A DNA stretch of 64,000 nucleotides from Lentisphaerota bacterium. GTDB lineage: Bacteria > Verrucomicrobiota > Lentisphaeria > Oligosphaerales > JABHEG01. The stretch's first letter is position 1, and every line of letters begins with the position of its first letter. Shown here in pieces: positions 9,729 to 19,731 of the stretch. Location: the NCBI GenBank assembly GCA_018676675.1, contig JABHEG010000003.1, positions 1 through 64,000 on the forward strand, read 5' to 3'. Position numbers and translations under genes: made by a program. Below the pieces are notes generated by a model. That model had not been told where the DNA came from, did not search any database, and worked only from the letters and a program-made list of their open reading frames with translations.

Positions 9729-10580
9729 CTACGGTTCGATGTGGCGCAGGTACTGGATGGCGTCGGCCAGCTTGTCTTCGACCGGTTCTGAACCGAAATC
9801 CTCAATGCTGATGAACCCGTCGTAGTTGATGGCGGCGAGCTCCTTGAGCATGATCGGGAAGTGATAGAGGCCTTCAGCCATCCGGCAGCGTTCCCACTTC
9901 CAGGAGGCCGTTCCGCTCTCATCCGGTTCCCCCGCAGTCGGACGATGGGCCCCGACATGGCAATGCGCGATGTACTCTCTCAGCAGGTCGATAGCGAGAG
10001 ATGTTGTCTCGAAACCATCCCGGACCATGTTCTGCGGATCATAAATCACGCCGACGAGTTGGGGGTCGAACTGGCTGACGATGCGGTGTGCGAGCGAGGC
10101 ACTGGGATGGATGGTGTTACCGTGGATTTCCAGGACGATTTTCACGCCTGTTCCTCGAGTGAGCTCCAACACCCGTGTGTAGCCGGCGATTGTCTCGCCG
10201 TAGATTTCCCGGTAAGGACGCGTGCCGTTGTAGCCCGACGCTGCCCCGACCCGGAAAAAAGGCGCTCCGGCTGCGACGGCGCCCTCAAGCACGAGTTTCA
10301 CCTGCTCCAGGTCGGTGCACGCGACGTTGGTGGCCAGGCCTGCCAGAGCAATTCCGTGGTCGGAGAGAACGCTCCTGATTTCGGCTGCTTTCGCAGCGAA
10401 GTTCTCCGGGCTGACGTCGTTGACGTGGTATCCCCAGGGGCTCGGGCCCTGTTTCCGTTGTTCGTCCGTCACCGGGCGGACGCGAAGTTCCACGCCATCA
10501 TACCCCAGCTTCTGCAGGAGACCGGCCTGTTCGGCCATGGTCAGTTCCGGCATCGCGACCGTTGTTGCGCAGTACTTCAT
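9729..10580 (-). CDS. Sugar phosphate isomerase/epimerase (xylose isomerase-like TIM barrel)
   Basis: A 283-residue AP_endonuc_2-fold enzyme (PF01261), cytoplasmic. The usual metal ligands can be placed: Glu in LEIHGNTIH, Asp in YDPQNM, His in CHVGAH and Glu in SIEDFG near the C-terminus. Family members isomerise or epimerise keto-sugars and inositol derivatives; the substrate cannot be told here. I start it at the ATG at 10580 (MKYCATTVA), which has AAGGAA six bases upstream. The longer frame to 10688 overlaps the preceding gene and looks non-coding. It lies 86 bp behind the amidohydrolase gene on the same strand, and the two probably form one transcription unit. Confidence 0.85.
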   Translation of the reverse strand: MKYCATTVAMPELTMAEQAGLLQKLGYDGVELRVRPVTDEQRKQGPSPWGYHVNDVSPENFAAKAAEIRSVLSDHGIALAGLATNVACTDLEQVKLVLEGAVAAGAPFFRVGAASGYNGTRPYREIYGETIAGYTRVLELTRGTGVKIVLEIHGNTIHPSASLAHRIVSQFDPQLVGVIYDPQNMVRDGFETTSLAIDLLREYIAHCHVGAHRPTAGEPDESGTASWKWERCRMAEGLYHFPIMLKELAAINYDGFISIEDFGSEPVEDKLADAIQYLRHIEP

Positions 10581-10666
10581 CGCAGTTCCTTCTGTGTGCG
10601 GGATTTCTGTCAAGAGTGTGTTGCTGTCTTTTGGCGGGGCCCGGTAGGCGGGCTTCCGTGGGCCTC

Positions 10667-12052
10667 TCAATCGCTGTCTGTGAGCCACGACGGTGCGACA
10701 CAGGCGTATGGTACACGTTGGCGCTCCAACTCCGGAGCCGCGTAGTCTAGCGCCAGCACTCTGGCCCCGCCACCGCGCGCGCCGCGATGGTCAGCGATGA
10801 CATGTCCTTCGGCCAGGACAATATCTGCCCGGGCGGTGTCGGGATCGACCACGCATACGTCCGCATCGGCGCCCGTCCCCAGGTGCCCTTTGTTGTCGAG
10901 CCCGAGCATCTCTGCGGGCACAGAGCACGCTTTGCTGACCAGTTCCGCCATCGTCAATGCTCCGAACCGGACCAACGCGAAGCCCTTCTGGAGGGTGACA
11001 TTGCGCGGAATCGACCCTCCATCCGTGGCGAGAGCGTTGACCACAAAGGCGTCTTCCTTCCTGGCCGTGGCCAGGCCGATGGCCGCTGCGGCAGAGTTCA
11101 CCGGGAAACTCACCCGCACGTGTGTGTGCCTGGCCCTGAACTCCTTGAGGCCGTGTTGGGGCGAAGCCAGGATGATGACTCCGTTGTCCGCCACGTTGAC
11201 CTGAGCCCAACTGTCGAGGATGGCCTGTTCCATGCCTTGTGATGTTCCCGGATAGCCGCCCAGTCGCAGACAGGTTTTGGTTGCGTTGCTTTTCGGGATC
11301 CCGTCGACCATCGCGGCACTGGTTCCGTTGATAGTGGCAAGATAGGACTCGGAACGGCACTGAGGGACCAGCCCGAGGGCCCGGATTGCCCGACTGGCCT
11401 CCAACAGCGGATCGCCCGTGACCTGGCCTCGGCAGTACGAGTTGATATGGGCGATGTGAAGTGGGTGTGATTCGGCGAGTGTGACGAGCTCTTCCAGACC
11501 CTCGATATCGCTGCCTGTTTCGGTGGTCCCTGCGTGGACAGCGCACCAGCAACCGATGTCGTGGGCTGCCCGGATTGCTCGAGCTGTGGCGTCGGGTGTA
11601 AGGGGATAGTGCCCACCGAGCACCTTGGTTCCGAGAGCTCCGGCGCCGATGGCGTCTCGGGTCACCTTGCGGAGTTGGTCATCTGAAGGAGCTGTTCCGT
11701 CCACGGTTTCATTGGGGATCAGCGGGAAGAGGAACCCCACCGTCAGTCCGCAACCGTGGACCAACATCTCCGGGATGGTTGTTTGGGGCCGTCCTGCCAG
11801 ATCCAGAGCACAGGTGACCCCTGCCTGGGCCAGCATGCGGTAGGCCTCCGGGTGACCTGCAGTGTGGACATGACAGTCGACTAGACCGGGGAGGACGTAC
11901 TTTCCCTCAGCCTCGATGACGCGCTGTGCCCGGCTGAGCGCAACACTCCCGACCTCGCTGATTTTGCCGGCAGATATCGCAACATCCGCGGGGCCGTCGA
12001 TGCCATTTCGTGGGTCCACGACATGCCCACCGGTGATGATCAGTTTTTGCAT
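10667..12052 (-). CDS. Amidohydrolase (dihydroorotase/D-aminoacylase-like)
   Basis: A 461-residue cytoplasmic member of the amidohydrolase superfamily. The N-terminal beta-sandwich half (residues 1-50, KLIITGGHVVDP) and the C-terminal return of that domain flank the TIM barrel. The metal motif is DCHVH near residue 58. CAVHAG, HIAHINSY and ALATDGG supply further barrel-end histidines and the late aspartate. Such enzymes cut cyclic amides, ureas or N-acyl groups, and I cannot name the substrate. The start at 12052 has AAGGG five bases upstream. The shared transcription unit with a sugar isomerase-like gene hints at catabolism of an N-substituted sugar or polyol, which is inference. The 186 bp before it are a divergent promoter region shared with the phosphatase gene. 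Confidence 0.83.
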   Translation of the reverse strand: MQKLIITGGHVVDPRNGIDGPADVAISAGKISEVGSVALSRAQRVIEAEGKYVLPGLVDCHVHTAGHPEAYRMLAQAGVTCALDLAGRPQTTIPEMLVHGCGLTVGFLFPLIPNETVDGTAPSDDQLRKVTRDAIGAGALGTKVLGGHYPLTPDATARAIRAAHDIGCWCAVHAGTTETGSDIEGLEELVTLAESHPLHIAHINSYCRGQVTGDPLLEASRAIRALGLVPQCRSESYLATINGTSAAMVDGIPKSNATKTCLRLGGYPGTSQGMEQAILDSWAQVNVADNGVIILASPQHGLKEFRARHTHVRVSFPVNSAAAAIGLATARKEDAFVVNALATDGGSIPRNVTLQKGFALVRFGALTMAELVSKACSVPAEMLGLDNKGHLGTGADADVCVVDPDTARADIVLAEGHVIADHRGARGGGARVLALDYAAPELERQRVPYACVAPSWLTDSD

Positions 12053-12238
12053 GGAGCCCTTCGTTGTGCGTCGCTTCCGGTTGCGCGTGGGAGCCGGGGG
12101 CCTCTGTTCCTTCAAGAACCTACGTTATGCTTACATCGCGGGGCTTTCCAATGGGCCGCGGTATTGCGGCGGGGGCGACGGGTCGTCATATTCAGAACCG
12201 CTGTTGAGACGGACGGACTTGTGATCAGGAGCGACCGC

Positions 12239-14458
12239 ATGGGGACACACAAATTGAGAATCCTGAGTGACTTCCGGGCAGTTTCCGCCCTGGCTGTGTT
12301 CGTCGCTGTGGGGGCATTCGCTCAGGACGGATTACTGGGGCATTGGCCACTGGATGAAGCGGGCGGGAGGGTGGCCTCAGGGGGCGGCCCTTCGGCTGTG
12401 GAGGCCAGCTTGCACGGAACAAGTTGGCACGGACGTAAAGGGAAGGGGGCGCTTGGCTTTGACGGGCGAGCCTTCGTCGAGTTTGGAGACCCGGACGATG
12501 GCCGCTTTGATTTGGGAGCGCGTGGCGATTTTGCGGTGTCCCTCTGGGTCTGTATTGCCAATGCCCCGCCTGACCAGTTCACACTGCTGGGCAAAGGGGA
12601 TCGCGGAGCGAACCCGAAGCTGCTTCTCAAAGTGCTGAAGGATGGGAGGCTCCTGTTTCGCATCTCCGCGGAGGGGAAGACTGTTGACGTTAACGGCAGA
12701 ACGTCTATCGCAGACGGGAAATGGCACCATGTTGTGGCCCAGGCAGACCGCGACAAAGAGACCATCCTCTTCCTTGATGGTCGTCGCGAGGGTATTGCCG
12801 CCTCGACAGCCGGAATCGCGTTTGCCAATGCCTCTTCTCTGGTTCTTGGCAAGTCGCACCAGGATGGTGCCGGTGCTCGACGTTTCCTCGTTGGCTTCCT
12901 GGATGATTTGCGGCTCTACGCTCGGTGCTTGCGTCCTCCGGAAGTCGTTGTCCTGGCTTCAGGTGTGGTGGACAGGCCTGCGGTCAAGCCCATTGAGGGG
13001 AGGGCAGCCCCGAGCTCGGGAGTTCGGAGCTCGCCTCGCGTTTTCGCCCGGCCCTATGAGACCGCTCCCGTTGCGGCCCGGTGGGAGATGGTGACAAACG
13101 GGCAAGGCGAGATGTGCGGGGAGGTAACGCCGACGAGCGCGATTGTGCAGTCCAGGCTGACGTGGGGGAAAGCGTTCATTGATGGTGACCTGCCCGGGTG
13201 CCCGGGAACCGCGCGGTTCGAGCTGAGCAGGGATGTCGTTTTGGCTGCCCCACGTCTCTCACCATGGCTTCCTGCCAGAGCGGAGGGCGACTTCATTGTC
13301 AAGCACCGCTTCACCGGCCTGGAACCTGGGACACGATACTACTACCGTGTGCGATTCGGGTTGGCGCAGACGCCGACAAAAGTGGGACAGCGATGCACGT
13401 TCCGGACGTTGCCGGGGGGGAAGGGGAAGGAACGGGTACGGATCGCGGTCGTGACCGGGATGAACTACCACAGATTCTACAACGGCAAGGTCAGTATGCG
13501 GGCGCAGGGCGAGGACAGAGAGCTGGGGTATCCCGCCTTGGCCAGCATGCTCGCTCTGGGGCCGGACTACATGGTAGGGACCGGTGACAATGTGTACTAC
13601 GACACCGGCTTCCCGGCCCGGACGCAAGCTGGGATGCGGGCTAAGTGGCACGAGCAGTTTTGCCAGCCGCGTTTCATCGATTTGCTGGCCAATGTCGCGA
13701 CCTACTGGGAAAAGGACGACCATGACTATCGCTACAACGACGCCGACACGACTGGGAGTCGTCCCCCCAGTCACGAGCTCGGGATCGCCACGTTCCTCGA
13801 GCAGGTCCCGGTGGTGGGGCCGGGCACAAAGGCTGCCCTGACGTATCGCACCTACCGGATGACTCGGGATTTGCAGGTTTGGTTCGTTGAGGGACGTGAT
13901 TTCCGGAGCCCAAATCGGGCTCCTGTCGGGGCAGAGAAGACGCTCTGGGGGAGCGCCCAGATGGCGTGGCTCAAGCGGACGCTGTTGGCCAGCGATGCCA
14001 CGTTCAAGCTTCTGGTCAACCCCACGCCGATCGTGGGCCCTGATCGCTCATCGAAGATCGACAATCACGCCAACCCCCGTGGCTTCATGCACGAAGGCAG
14101 AGCGTTCATTGAGTGGCTCGTGGATCATGACTTCCTGAAGAGAGGCTTCTACCTGGTGTGCGGCGATCGCCATTGGCAGTACCAATCGATCGATCCTTCA
14201 GGTGTGGAGGAGTTCTCGTGTGGAGCGTTCGTCGACGCGAACGCGATCGTCGGGACGTTCCCCGGGCACCCGAAGTCGAACGATCCTGACGGCAGAATCA
14301 CACAGCCCTACCACCCGCGGACGGCTTCAGGCGGGTTCCTCATGGTCACATCTGATCCGGAGACGGAGGCGGCCCCGCCGACGCTGAACATCTCCTTCTA
14401 CGACGAGAAGGGTGTGCTGCTGCACCAGGTCCTGAAGACGGGCGATCAGCTCAAATAG
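12239..14458 (+). CDS. Secreted LamG-domain plus PhoD-like phosphatase
   Basis: A 739-residue exported protein. A signal peptide ends near AVGAFA (about residue 29). Residues 30-220 form a LamG/concanavalin-like jelly roll (GLLGHWPLDE; WHHVVAQAD; FLVGFLDDLRLY). From about 270 the sequence fits a PhoD-type metallophosphatase. It has an N-terminal Ig-like PhoD domain and then the metal motifs TGDNVYYD (about 447), KDDHDYRYND (about 492) and CGDRHW (about 640). PhoD enzymes cleave phosphodiesters or monoesters outside the membrane. The LamG domain suggests binding to a glycan or cell surface. The ATG at 12239 has AGGAG eight bases upstream. Its end overlaps the next, convergent gene by 13 bp. 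Confidence 0.85.
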   Translation: MGTHKLRILSDFRAVSALAVFVAVGAFAQDGLLGHWPLDEAGGRVASGGGPSAVEASLHGTSWHGRKGKGALGFDGRAFVEFGDPDDGRFDLGARGDFAVSLWVCIANAPPDQFTLLGKGDRGANPKLLLKVLKDGRLLFRISAEGKTVDVNGRTSIADGKWHHVVAQADRDKETILFLDGRREGIAASTAGIAFANASSLVLGKSHQDGAGARRFLVGFLDDLRLYARCLRPPEVVVLASGVVDRPAVKPIEGRAAPSSGVRSSPRVFARPYETAPVAARWEMVTNGQGEMCGEVTPTSAIVQSRLTWGKAFIDGDLPGCPGTARFELSRDVVLAAPRLSPWLPARAEGDFIVKHRFTGLEPGTRYYYRVRFGLAQTPTKVGQRCTFRTLPGGKGKERVRIAVVTGMNYHRFYNGKVSMRAQGEDRELGYPALASMLALGPDYMVGTGDNVYYDTGFPARTQAGMRAKWHEQFCQPRFIDLLANVATYWEKDDHDYRYNDADTTGSRPPSHELGIATFLEQVPVVGPGTKAALTYRTYRMTRDLQVWFVEGRDFRSPNRAPVGAEKTLWGSAQMAWLKRTLLASDATFKLLVNPTPIVGPDRSSKIDNHANPRGFMHEGRAFIEWLVDHDFLKRGFYLVCGDRHWQYQSIDPSGVEEFSCGAFVDANAIVGTFPGHPKSNDPDGRITQPYHPRTASGGFLMVTSDPETEAAPPTLNISFYDEKGVLLHQVLKTGDQLK

Positions 14459-15582
14459 GCTCGCGGTTTCGGCTCGAGCCACGTCACGAGATCGTCCTTC
14501 ATAGCCTGGGCGCAGAAGAAGTTCCCCGCAGGGGCATAGTGCCCGATTGAGTACTGATCCAGGTAGGTGTCCGGATCCGGCTTCCAGCGTGCATAGTCCT
14601 CCTGGTGGGCGTCCCTGAAGTCGATCACCGGGTATGGTCTGCGTTTCAGCCAACTCATCAGGGATTCGTCCCAATCAGGCTTGCCAAGCAGCCTGGTCTT
14701 GACGATGCCTCGGCCGTGTGACAGGACTACCATCAGCTTCTTTCCCGTCGCCTGGGTGTAAGCCTCGAACAGCTCGACAACCTTCTGCGTCGCAAAGAGG
14801 GCTGCCCGCACGTGACGTTCTCCCAGTTCGCGGGCGAGAGGGGAGTCCGGAGCTCTCAGCCCGAACAGGAGCGGCACGTTCTGGTCCGTCGATTCCACCT
14901 CTGCGTTTTTCAGAGCCAGCGTCATCTCCAGAATGGGGTCGTCCTCGAGGAGCTCCGTGATGACGTCCAGATCGGTCAAGCCGTAGAGCGCCTTAACCGT
15001 CGGACACAGGTTGTCCCTCTCTTCACACGTTCCCGTGTCCGGATCAACCCGGAGGTGCGGCAGTGTCCATGAGCATGGGGAGACAGCGCCGTGACGGATG
15101 CGTCCGCGCAAGGCGTCCAGATTTCGGAAATGGTCGTCGTTGAAGATATTCAGAACGATGTATTTGGCCGGCCGCGTCGCCTCGACGACTCGCATGCGCC
15201 GGTATGCTTGGTAGACGCTGTAGCCGCCCACGCCGTAGTTCTCGATCGGCTCGCCGATATGTGAACCGAGATACTCCTGCCACGTCTCACCGTCGCTCAC
15301 CTGGTCACAGTGCGTCATGCTGTTGCCGTATGTGTGGATCCGCGCTGTTTGACCGGGAAAACAGAGGTTGGTCCGGGCGCCATTGGCGTCGTAGTTGTAG
15401 AACGTTCGCGCGCCGTCCACGCCGTCATCGCGGAATGAGTTCTTCAGCACCCAACCGACTTCCGCATCGTAGGTCCATCCCTTGTTGTTTTCCTCGATGT
15501 CCTTCTTCACGTCGCGGCACACGAAATGGTCCACCTGTTCGGTCGTGGGCAACACCTGCGCCAGATACTCCCGTGCGTCCAT
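14446..15582 (-). CDS. SGNH/GDSL hydrolase-like protein
   Basis: A 378-residue protein that fits the SGNH-hydrolase pattern. HTYGNSMTH provides block I with the nucleophile Ser, ENYGVGGYSVYQAYRRM the block II Gly region and LNIFNDDHFRN the block III Asn. A C-terminal GHYAPAGN segment carries the late His. There is no signal peptide, so a cytoplasmic place is likely. SGNH enzymes deacylate lipids or sugar esters; the substrate is unknown. The start ATG at 15582 has AGGAG upstream, and the 15 codons before it are discarded. The 3 prime end overlaps the convergent phosphatase gene by 13 bp. Confidence 0.65.
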   Translation of the reverse strand: MDAREYLAQVLPTTEQVDHFVCRDVKKDIEENNKGWTYDAEVGWVLKNSFRDDGVDGARTFYNYDANGARTNLCFPGQTARIHTYGNSMTHCDQVSDGETWQEYLGSHIGEPIENYGVGGYSVYQAYRRMRVVEATRPAKYIVLNIFNDDHFRNLDALRGRIRHGAVSPCSWTLPHLRVDPDTGTCEERDNLCPTVKALYGLTDLDVITELLEDDPILEMTLALKNAEVESTDQNVPLLFGLRAPDSPLARELGERHVRAALFATQKVVELFEAYTQATGKKLMVVLSHGRGIVKTRLLGKPDWDESLMSWLKRRPYPVIDFRDAHQEDYARWKPDPDTYLDQYSIGHYAPAGNFFCAQAMKDDLVTWLEPKPRAYLS

Positions 15583-15900
15583 AGGGGGGCTCCTGTCTGT
15601 CCTGTAGGTCGGGTTCCAGAATTCCATCGTCTGGATCGAGTGGCGTTCATAGAGGGGTCGGGTTTCGCTCGGACGCGAAGTGCGTCAACGTAGCGTGGGT
15701 GACTCGGGGCTACAACGAGTGCGCCCCCACTTGGCGTTTGGTGAGAGGCTCGGTTCATCGTCGACGCAGTCGGGCTCTACTGGGGCAAGACGGCAGCGCG
15801 CCCGTACGGGGAGGCCGGGGACGTGCCGATGGATGGATCGGGTTGGCTGGTAATCAATTCCGTCGCGTGGCGTTCCCCGAGCGACGGAGTGCGGTCGAGC
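15583..15900. other. Intergenic region between SGNH gene and typA
   Basis: The 318 bp hold the promoter region of the SGNH gene and the 3 prime end of typA. A stem at 15859-15888 is listed separately. A short 5-bp hairpin lies at 15672-15686. I see no gene. Confidence 0.5.
15859..15888 (-). terminator. Stem-loop just past typA
   Basis: An 8-bp perfect stem (arms 15859-15866 and 15881-15888, TCCGTCGC and complement) with a 14-nt loop lies 12 bp past the typA stop on the minus strand. It is followed by ATTGATTA, which is AT-rich but not a T-run. It is a candidate terminator. Confidence 0.42.
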
Positions 15901-17682
15901 CTATGGCCTGAAACTGCGTTTGCGCAGGCGGATGGCCTTCGGGGTCACCTCGACGAGTTCGTCGTCGTTGATGAAGCTCAGGCAGTCTTCAAGGGCGAAA
16001 ATGGTAGGCGGCGTCAGGATAACGCTGTCGTCGGTTCCGGAAGCCCGTACGTTGGACAGCTTCTTGCCCTTTGCGGGGTTGACGCTGAGGTCTCCCTCAC
16101 GGCAGTGCTCCCCGACGATCTGGCCGACATAGACATCAACTCCCGGGCCCAGGAAAAGCCTTCCGCGGTCCTGCAGATTGAAGAAGGCGTAGGCCACGGT
16201 CGTGCAGGTCTGCATGGAGACGAGGGCCCCGCGCATGCGTCGTTTGATATCGCCGGCGTAGGGGCCATACTCGGCGAAGATGTAGTTCATCACCCCCATG
16301 CCTCTGGTGTTGGTCAGGAACTCTGAACGGAATCCCAGCAACCCACGCGTGGGGATCCGGTAAGTGACCCGGGCCATGCCGTGTTCTGTCTCCATGGACA
16401 GGATCTGGCCTTTCCTGGCTCCGAGCATCTCGATGACGGCTCCCACAGACTCCTCAGCCACATCAACAGTCAGGTCTTCGTACGGCTCGAACTTCTTGCC
16501 GTTTTCTTCCCGGAGGATGACCTGGGGGGAGGTGACCTGGAATTCGTAACCGTCACGGCGCATGCGCTCGATGAGGATGGAGAGGTGCAGCTCGCCGCGT
16601 CCTGACACCTTGAAGCCCATCCCATCGACGAGCGGCTCGACATGCAGGGCGACGTCCGAGAGCACCTCGCGGCTCAGGCGTTCGGCCAGGTGTCGGGAGG
16701 TCACGTAAACGCCGTCACGGCCGGTGAAGGGCGAGTCGTTGGGCAGGAAGTTCATCGCGATCGTGGGGGGGTCTACCTCGGTTGGCGGCAGTGGCTTGGG
16801 GTGATCCGGGTCGGTGTACGTTTCCCCGACGGTGATTTCGTCCATGCCTGCCACGGCTACAATCTCACCTGTCTGGGCGCTCTCGGTGGCGACCTTCTCC
16901 GTGCCTTCGAAGCGAAACACCTTTGTCACTCTGGCGGGTACCAGCGATCCATCACACCGAGCCACGGCTACGTCGTTGTTGATGTTCAACGCTCCGGCTG
17001 TGATCTTGCCGATTCCCAGGCGGCCGAGGTAGGGCGAATAATCGATCGAGCTGACGAGCATCTGGAGGCTGGCATCGGGGTTCCCCGATGGCGGCGGAAC
17101 GTGCGTGATGATCTTGTCGCATAGCGGGATGAGGTCGTTGCCCGTATCGTTCGGGTCGTCCAAGGCATATCCCAGTCTCGAGGAGGCGAAGACGACGGGG
17201 AAGTCGAGGATGTCATCGGGGGCGTGAAGCTTGACGAACAAGTCGAACACTTGGTCAACCACCCAATCCGGGCGGGATGCCGGCTTGTCGATTTTGTTGA
17301 CCACAACGATGATCGGCAGGTGTTGAGCCAACGCCTTCTTGAGCACGAAATACGTCTGCGGCATGGGGCCCTCTTCGGCATCCACGAGGAGGAGGGCGCC
17401 GTCCGCCATTTTCAGAACGCGCTCGACCTGCCCGCCGAAATCAGCGTGCCCGGGCGTGTCGATGATATTGATCCAGTGGCCATCGTAGACGAACGATCCG
17501 TTCTTGGAGGTGATGGTGATGCCGCGTTCGCGCTCCAGATCCATGGAGTCCATGAGTCGCTCAGCGACTTCTTCGTTCTGGCGGAACATGCCGCTTTGCT
17601 GGAAGAGCTGGTCCACCAAGGTGGTCTTGCCATGGTCCACGTGGGCGATGATCGCGACGTTGCGGATGCTGTTCTGGTCCAT
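15901..17682 (-). CDS. typA: Translational GTPase TypA/BipA
   Basis: TypA (BipA) is a ribosome-associated GTPase of the EF-G class that helps 50S assembly and stress adaptation. From the ATG at 17682 ([21 protein letters not shown]) the product has 593 residues, close to the usual 600-615. G1 is AHVDHGKT (13-20), followed by the switch motif RGITI, G3 DTPGH and G4 NKID. The family-specific [12 protein letters not shown] segment is near residue 480. The open frame continues to 17787, but the extra 35 residues are not conserved in the family. The gene stands alone on the minus strand, with 225 bp to the HEAT-protein gene. No strong Shine-Dalgarno is visible. Confidence 0.96.
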   Translation of the reverse strand: MDQNSIRNVAIIAHVDHGKTTLVDQLFQQSGMFRQNEEVAERLMDSMDLERERGITITSKNGSFVYDGHWINIIDTPGHADFGGQVERVLKMADGALLLVDAEEGPMPQTYFVLKKALAQHLPIIVVVNKIDKPASRPDWVVDQVFDLFVKLHAPDDILDFPVVFASSRLGYALDDPNDTGNDLIPLCDKIITHVPPPSGNPDASLQMLVSSIDYSPYLGRLGIGKITAGALNINNDVAVARCDGSLVPARVTKVFRFEGTEKVATESAQTGEIVAVAGMDEITVGETYTDPDHPKPLPPTEVDPPTIAMNFLPNDSPFTGRDGVYVTSRHLAERLSREVLSDVALHVEPLVDGMGFKVSGRGELHLSILIERMRRDGYEFQVTSPQVILREENGKKFEPYEDLTVDVAEESVGAVIEMLGARKGQILSMETEHGMARVTYRIPTRGLLGFRSEFLTNTRGMGVMNYIFAEYGPYAGDIKRRMRGALVSMQTCTTVAYAFFNLQDRGRLFLGPGVDVYVGQIVGEHCREGDLSVNPAKGKKLSNVRASGTDDSVILTPPTIFALEDCLSFINDDELVEVTPKAIRLRKRSFRP

Positions 17683-17907
17683 GTGACGTTCTGCTGTCCG
17701 TTTCGGTTCGGGGCTTGCGTGGCGCACGCTATCCCATTGTGCCTGTGCGGCAGACCGTGAGCGTCCGGGCCGAAGGCAAACACACAATATACGATCTTGG
17801 GGGGGAGTTTACTCGGCGTCACCGGGAGATTCGTGGGACAACCGTTGACGGCGACCCAACCGAGGCGGGGGGGATCACGAAGGGTTGGCTGGACGGGCAG
17901 GGCCGGC

Positions 17908-19725
17908 TCAGTACTGAGTCTTCCTGATGCGTCCGTAGCTGACCTCAATGCTCCGAGTGGGACGTGGAGCGGGTTGGACCGTGCGTCCCTCCAAGTAGGC
18001 TTTGGCCTGCCGGGCGACCTCGAAAATCTCAGGTGTTGGGACCATCTCAACGTTATCAAACGCCGTAGGATCACCGCTGTCGATCGCCAGCGAGTGGGCT
18101 TTCAGGACCTCTTCTGCGTGTGTTCGTGCCTTCGGATCCGCGAGGGAGCATTGTGCCAGCGCAAACGCCGCGGAAGCCAACACCGTGTCGGAATCGAATT
18201 CCATCATGCCGTCGGCGGGGATCACAGCTGTGGTGGCTTGCACCACTAGGCGTTTCATCACGGGAAGCGAGACAGGACGGGCTCGCCCAATGCTCCAGCA
18301 GGCCATCGCGCGGTCACTACTCGTGATGTGATTTGTGACTGATTTGAGGAGCGTGAGCAGTGTCTCATTGAACGCATCCCCATCGCCGATGATTCCCATG
18401 GCCCTAATGGCTGCAAGCCTTGTCTCCGGGCTCAGCTTGTCAAAGGCAAGGGTCTTGAGAATCCCATATGTCCTTGGGGCATTGAGGAGCCCAAGGGCTG
18501 CCCCCACTTGCTCCCTGATCTCCGGGGCAGTGTGGGGCGCCAGTGCGGCAATTGGGTCAGTTGCCGCGGTGGCCCGGAAACGCCCCAGCGCGAAGACGAC
18601 GGCGCCAATGTTCCTGGGGCGTTTCTCCTGGGCGAGACGCGTGAAGACCTGACTGGTGTACTCTTTGGCCTCCAAGTACCCCAACACACGACACGCATGG
18701 TAACGGACGTCGGCATTGCTATCCGCGATCTTGCTTGCTACCGCCTGGGGGACCTTGATGTCACCGGCGATCGCTAGGAGGCCTTCTTCGGCCTGCATCC
18801 GGACGAGGTTCCGAGAGTCGCCGATCAAGCGGATAAGTACGCCTCTGCTGTCTCCGGTCGGGAACTTTCCCAGGCTTGCTGCCGCCTGGCGACGCACATC
18901 GGGATCGGTGTCTGCTGCCAGAGCGGGTAACAGCCCAAGCAAGTCCGGCTTCCCACGTCCGCCAACTGCTCGAGCCACTGCACTTCGGATGCTTGCGTGG
19001 GTGTCCTTCGTCAGGATGCGCGCAAGGGGGGGGGCCACCTGGTTGTCCATGCGCTGAAGGCGACTGGCCAGGGCGTACCGAGCCTGCACAGTTCCTTGCG
19101 TGCACGCCCCTTTGAGTTCATTCAGCAGGCCGGCGGCGTTGGGTTTCAGGGCCACGGCCGCCCGAGCGTCAGCGGCGACGACCGGATTCGGGTCATTCCA
19201 GAACGCCTTGAAGAACTCGGCTCCAACGCCATCGGCTCGTTCCAGCAGGACCGCCGAGAGGCCTTCCCGTACCATTGGTCTCGGTTCATCTCGCAGTCGA
19301 AGGCCGAGCTGAGTCAAGTCGGCCATCGGCAGGCGTCCGAAAAGGACGGCTGACCAGTAGCGCACAGGGGGGTGATCGTGGGTCAACAGGGGAACGAGAT
19401 CGGCGGTCAGTGAGGATGCCGTGAAGGACGAGGCCGCGAGTTGTTGAAGCACGGTTGCCAGCATCCGGGCGTCTGTTTCGCGGCTCACCTGCTTGACCAG
19501 GAAATCGAAGGCCCCCTTATCCCTCGAAGCGCCGAGTTGTTGAGCGATTGCGGAGCGGAGGTGCTGGTCTCCATGTGCCCAGCCTTCCTTGAGGCCCTCC
19601 ACCAGTTTGGCTTCGACCCGGATGGGATAGGGACCGGCGTTCAGTGTCTGTCCTTCGAAGGGGCCATCTTGCCAGATCGGCAGGAACAGAGGGAACAGCT
19701 TGATGGTGGTTGTCAGAAGGCTCAT
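17908..19725 (-). CDS. HEAT-repeat protein of the ABC operon
   Basis: A 605-residue protein made almost wholly of HEAT-like helical repeats. Examples are DPDVRRQAAASLGKF, NADVRYHACRVLGYL, APEIREQVGAALGLL and SPETRLAAIRAMGII. At least a dozen units lie between about residues 50 and 520. Residues 5-20 are hydrophobic and could be a short anchor but do not form a clear signal peptide. HEAT arrays act as scaffolds or partners for other proteins. The gene starts 6 bp after the ABC permease gene and ends the five-gene minus-strand run, so a structural or regulatory role with the transporter is the natural reading. No enzyme motif is seen. Confidence 0.82.
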   Translation of the reverse strand: MSLLTTTIKLFPLFLPIWQDGPFEGQTLNAGPYPIRVEAKLVEGLKEGWAHGDQHLRSAIAQQLGASRDKGAFDFLVKQVSRETDARMLATVLQQLAASSFTASSLTADLVPLLTHDHPPVRYWSAVLFGRLPMADLTQLGLRLRDEPRPMVREGLSAVLLERADGVGAEFFKAFWNDPNPVVAADARAAVALKPNAAGLLNELKGACTQGTVQARYALASRLQRMDNQVAPPLARILTKDTHASIRSAVARAVGGRGKPDLLGLLPALAADTDPDVRRQAAASLGKFPTGDSRGVLIRLIGDSRNLVRMQAEEGLLAIAGDIKVPQAVASKIADSNADVRYHACRVLGYLEAKEYTSQVFTRLAQEKRPRNIGAVVFALGRFRATAATDPIAALAPHTAPEIREQVGAALGLLNAPRTYGILKTLAFDKLSPETRLAAIRAMGIIGDGDAFNETLLTLLKSVTNHITSSDRAMACWSIGRARPVSLPVMKRLVVQATTAVIPADGMMEFDSDTVLASAAFALAQCSLADPKARTHAEEVLKAHSLAIDSGDPTAFDNVEMVPTPEIFEVARQAKAYLEGRTVQPAPRPTRSIEVSYGRIRKTQY

Positions 19726-19731
19726 GCTGAA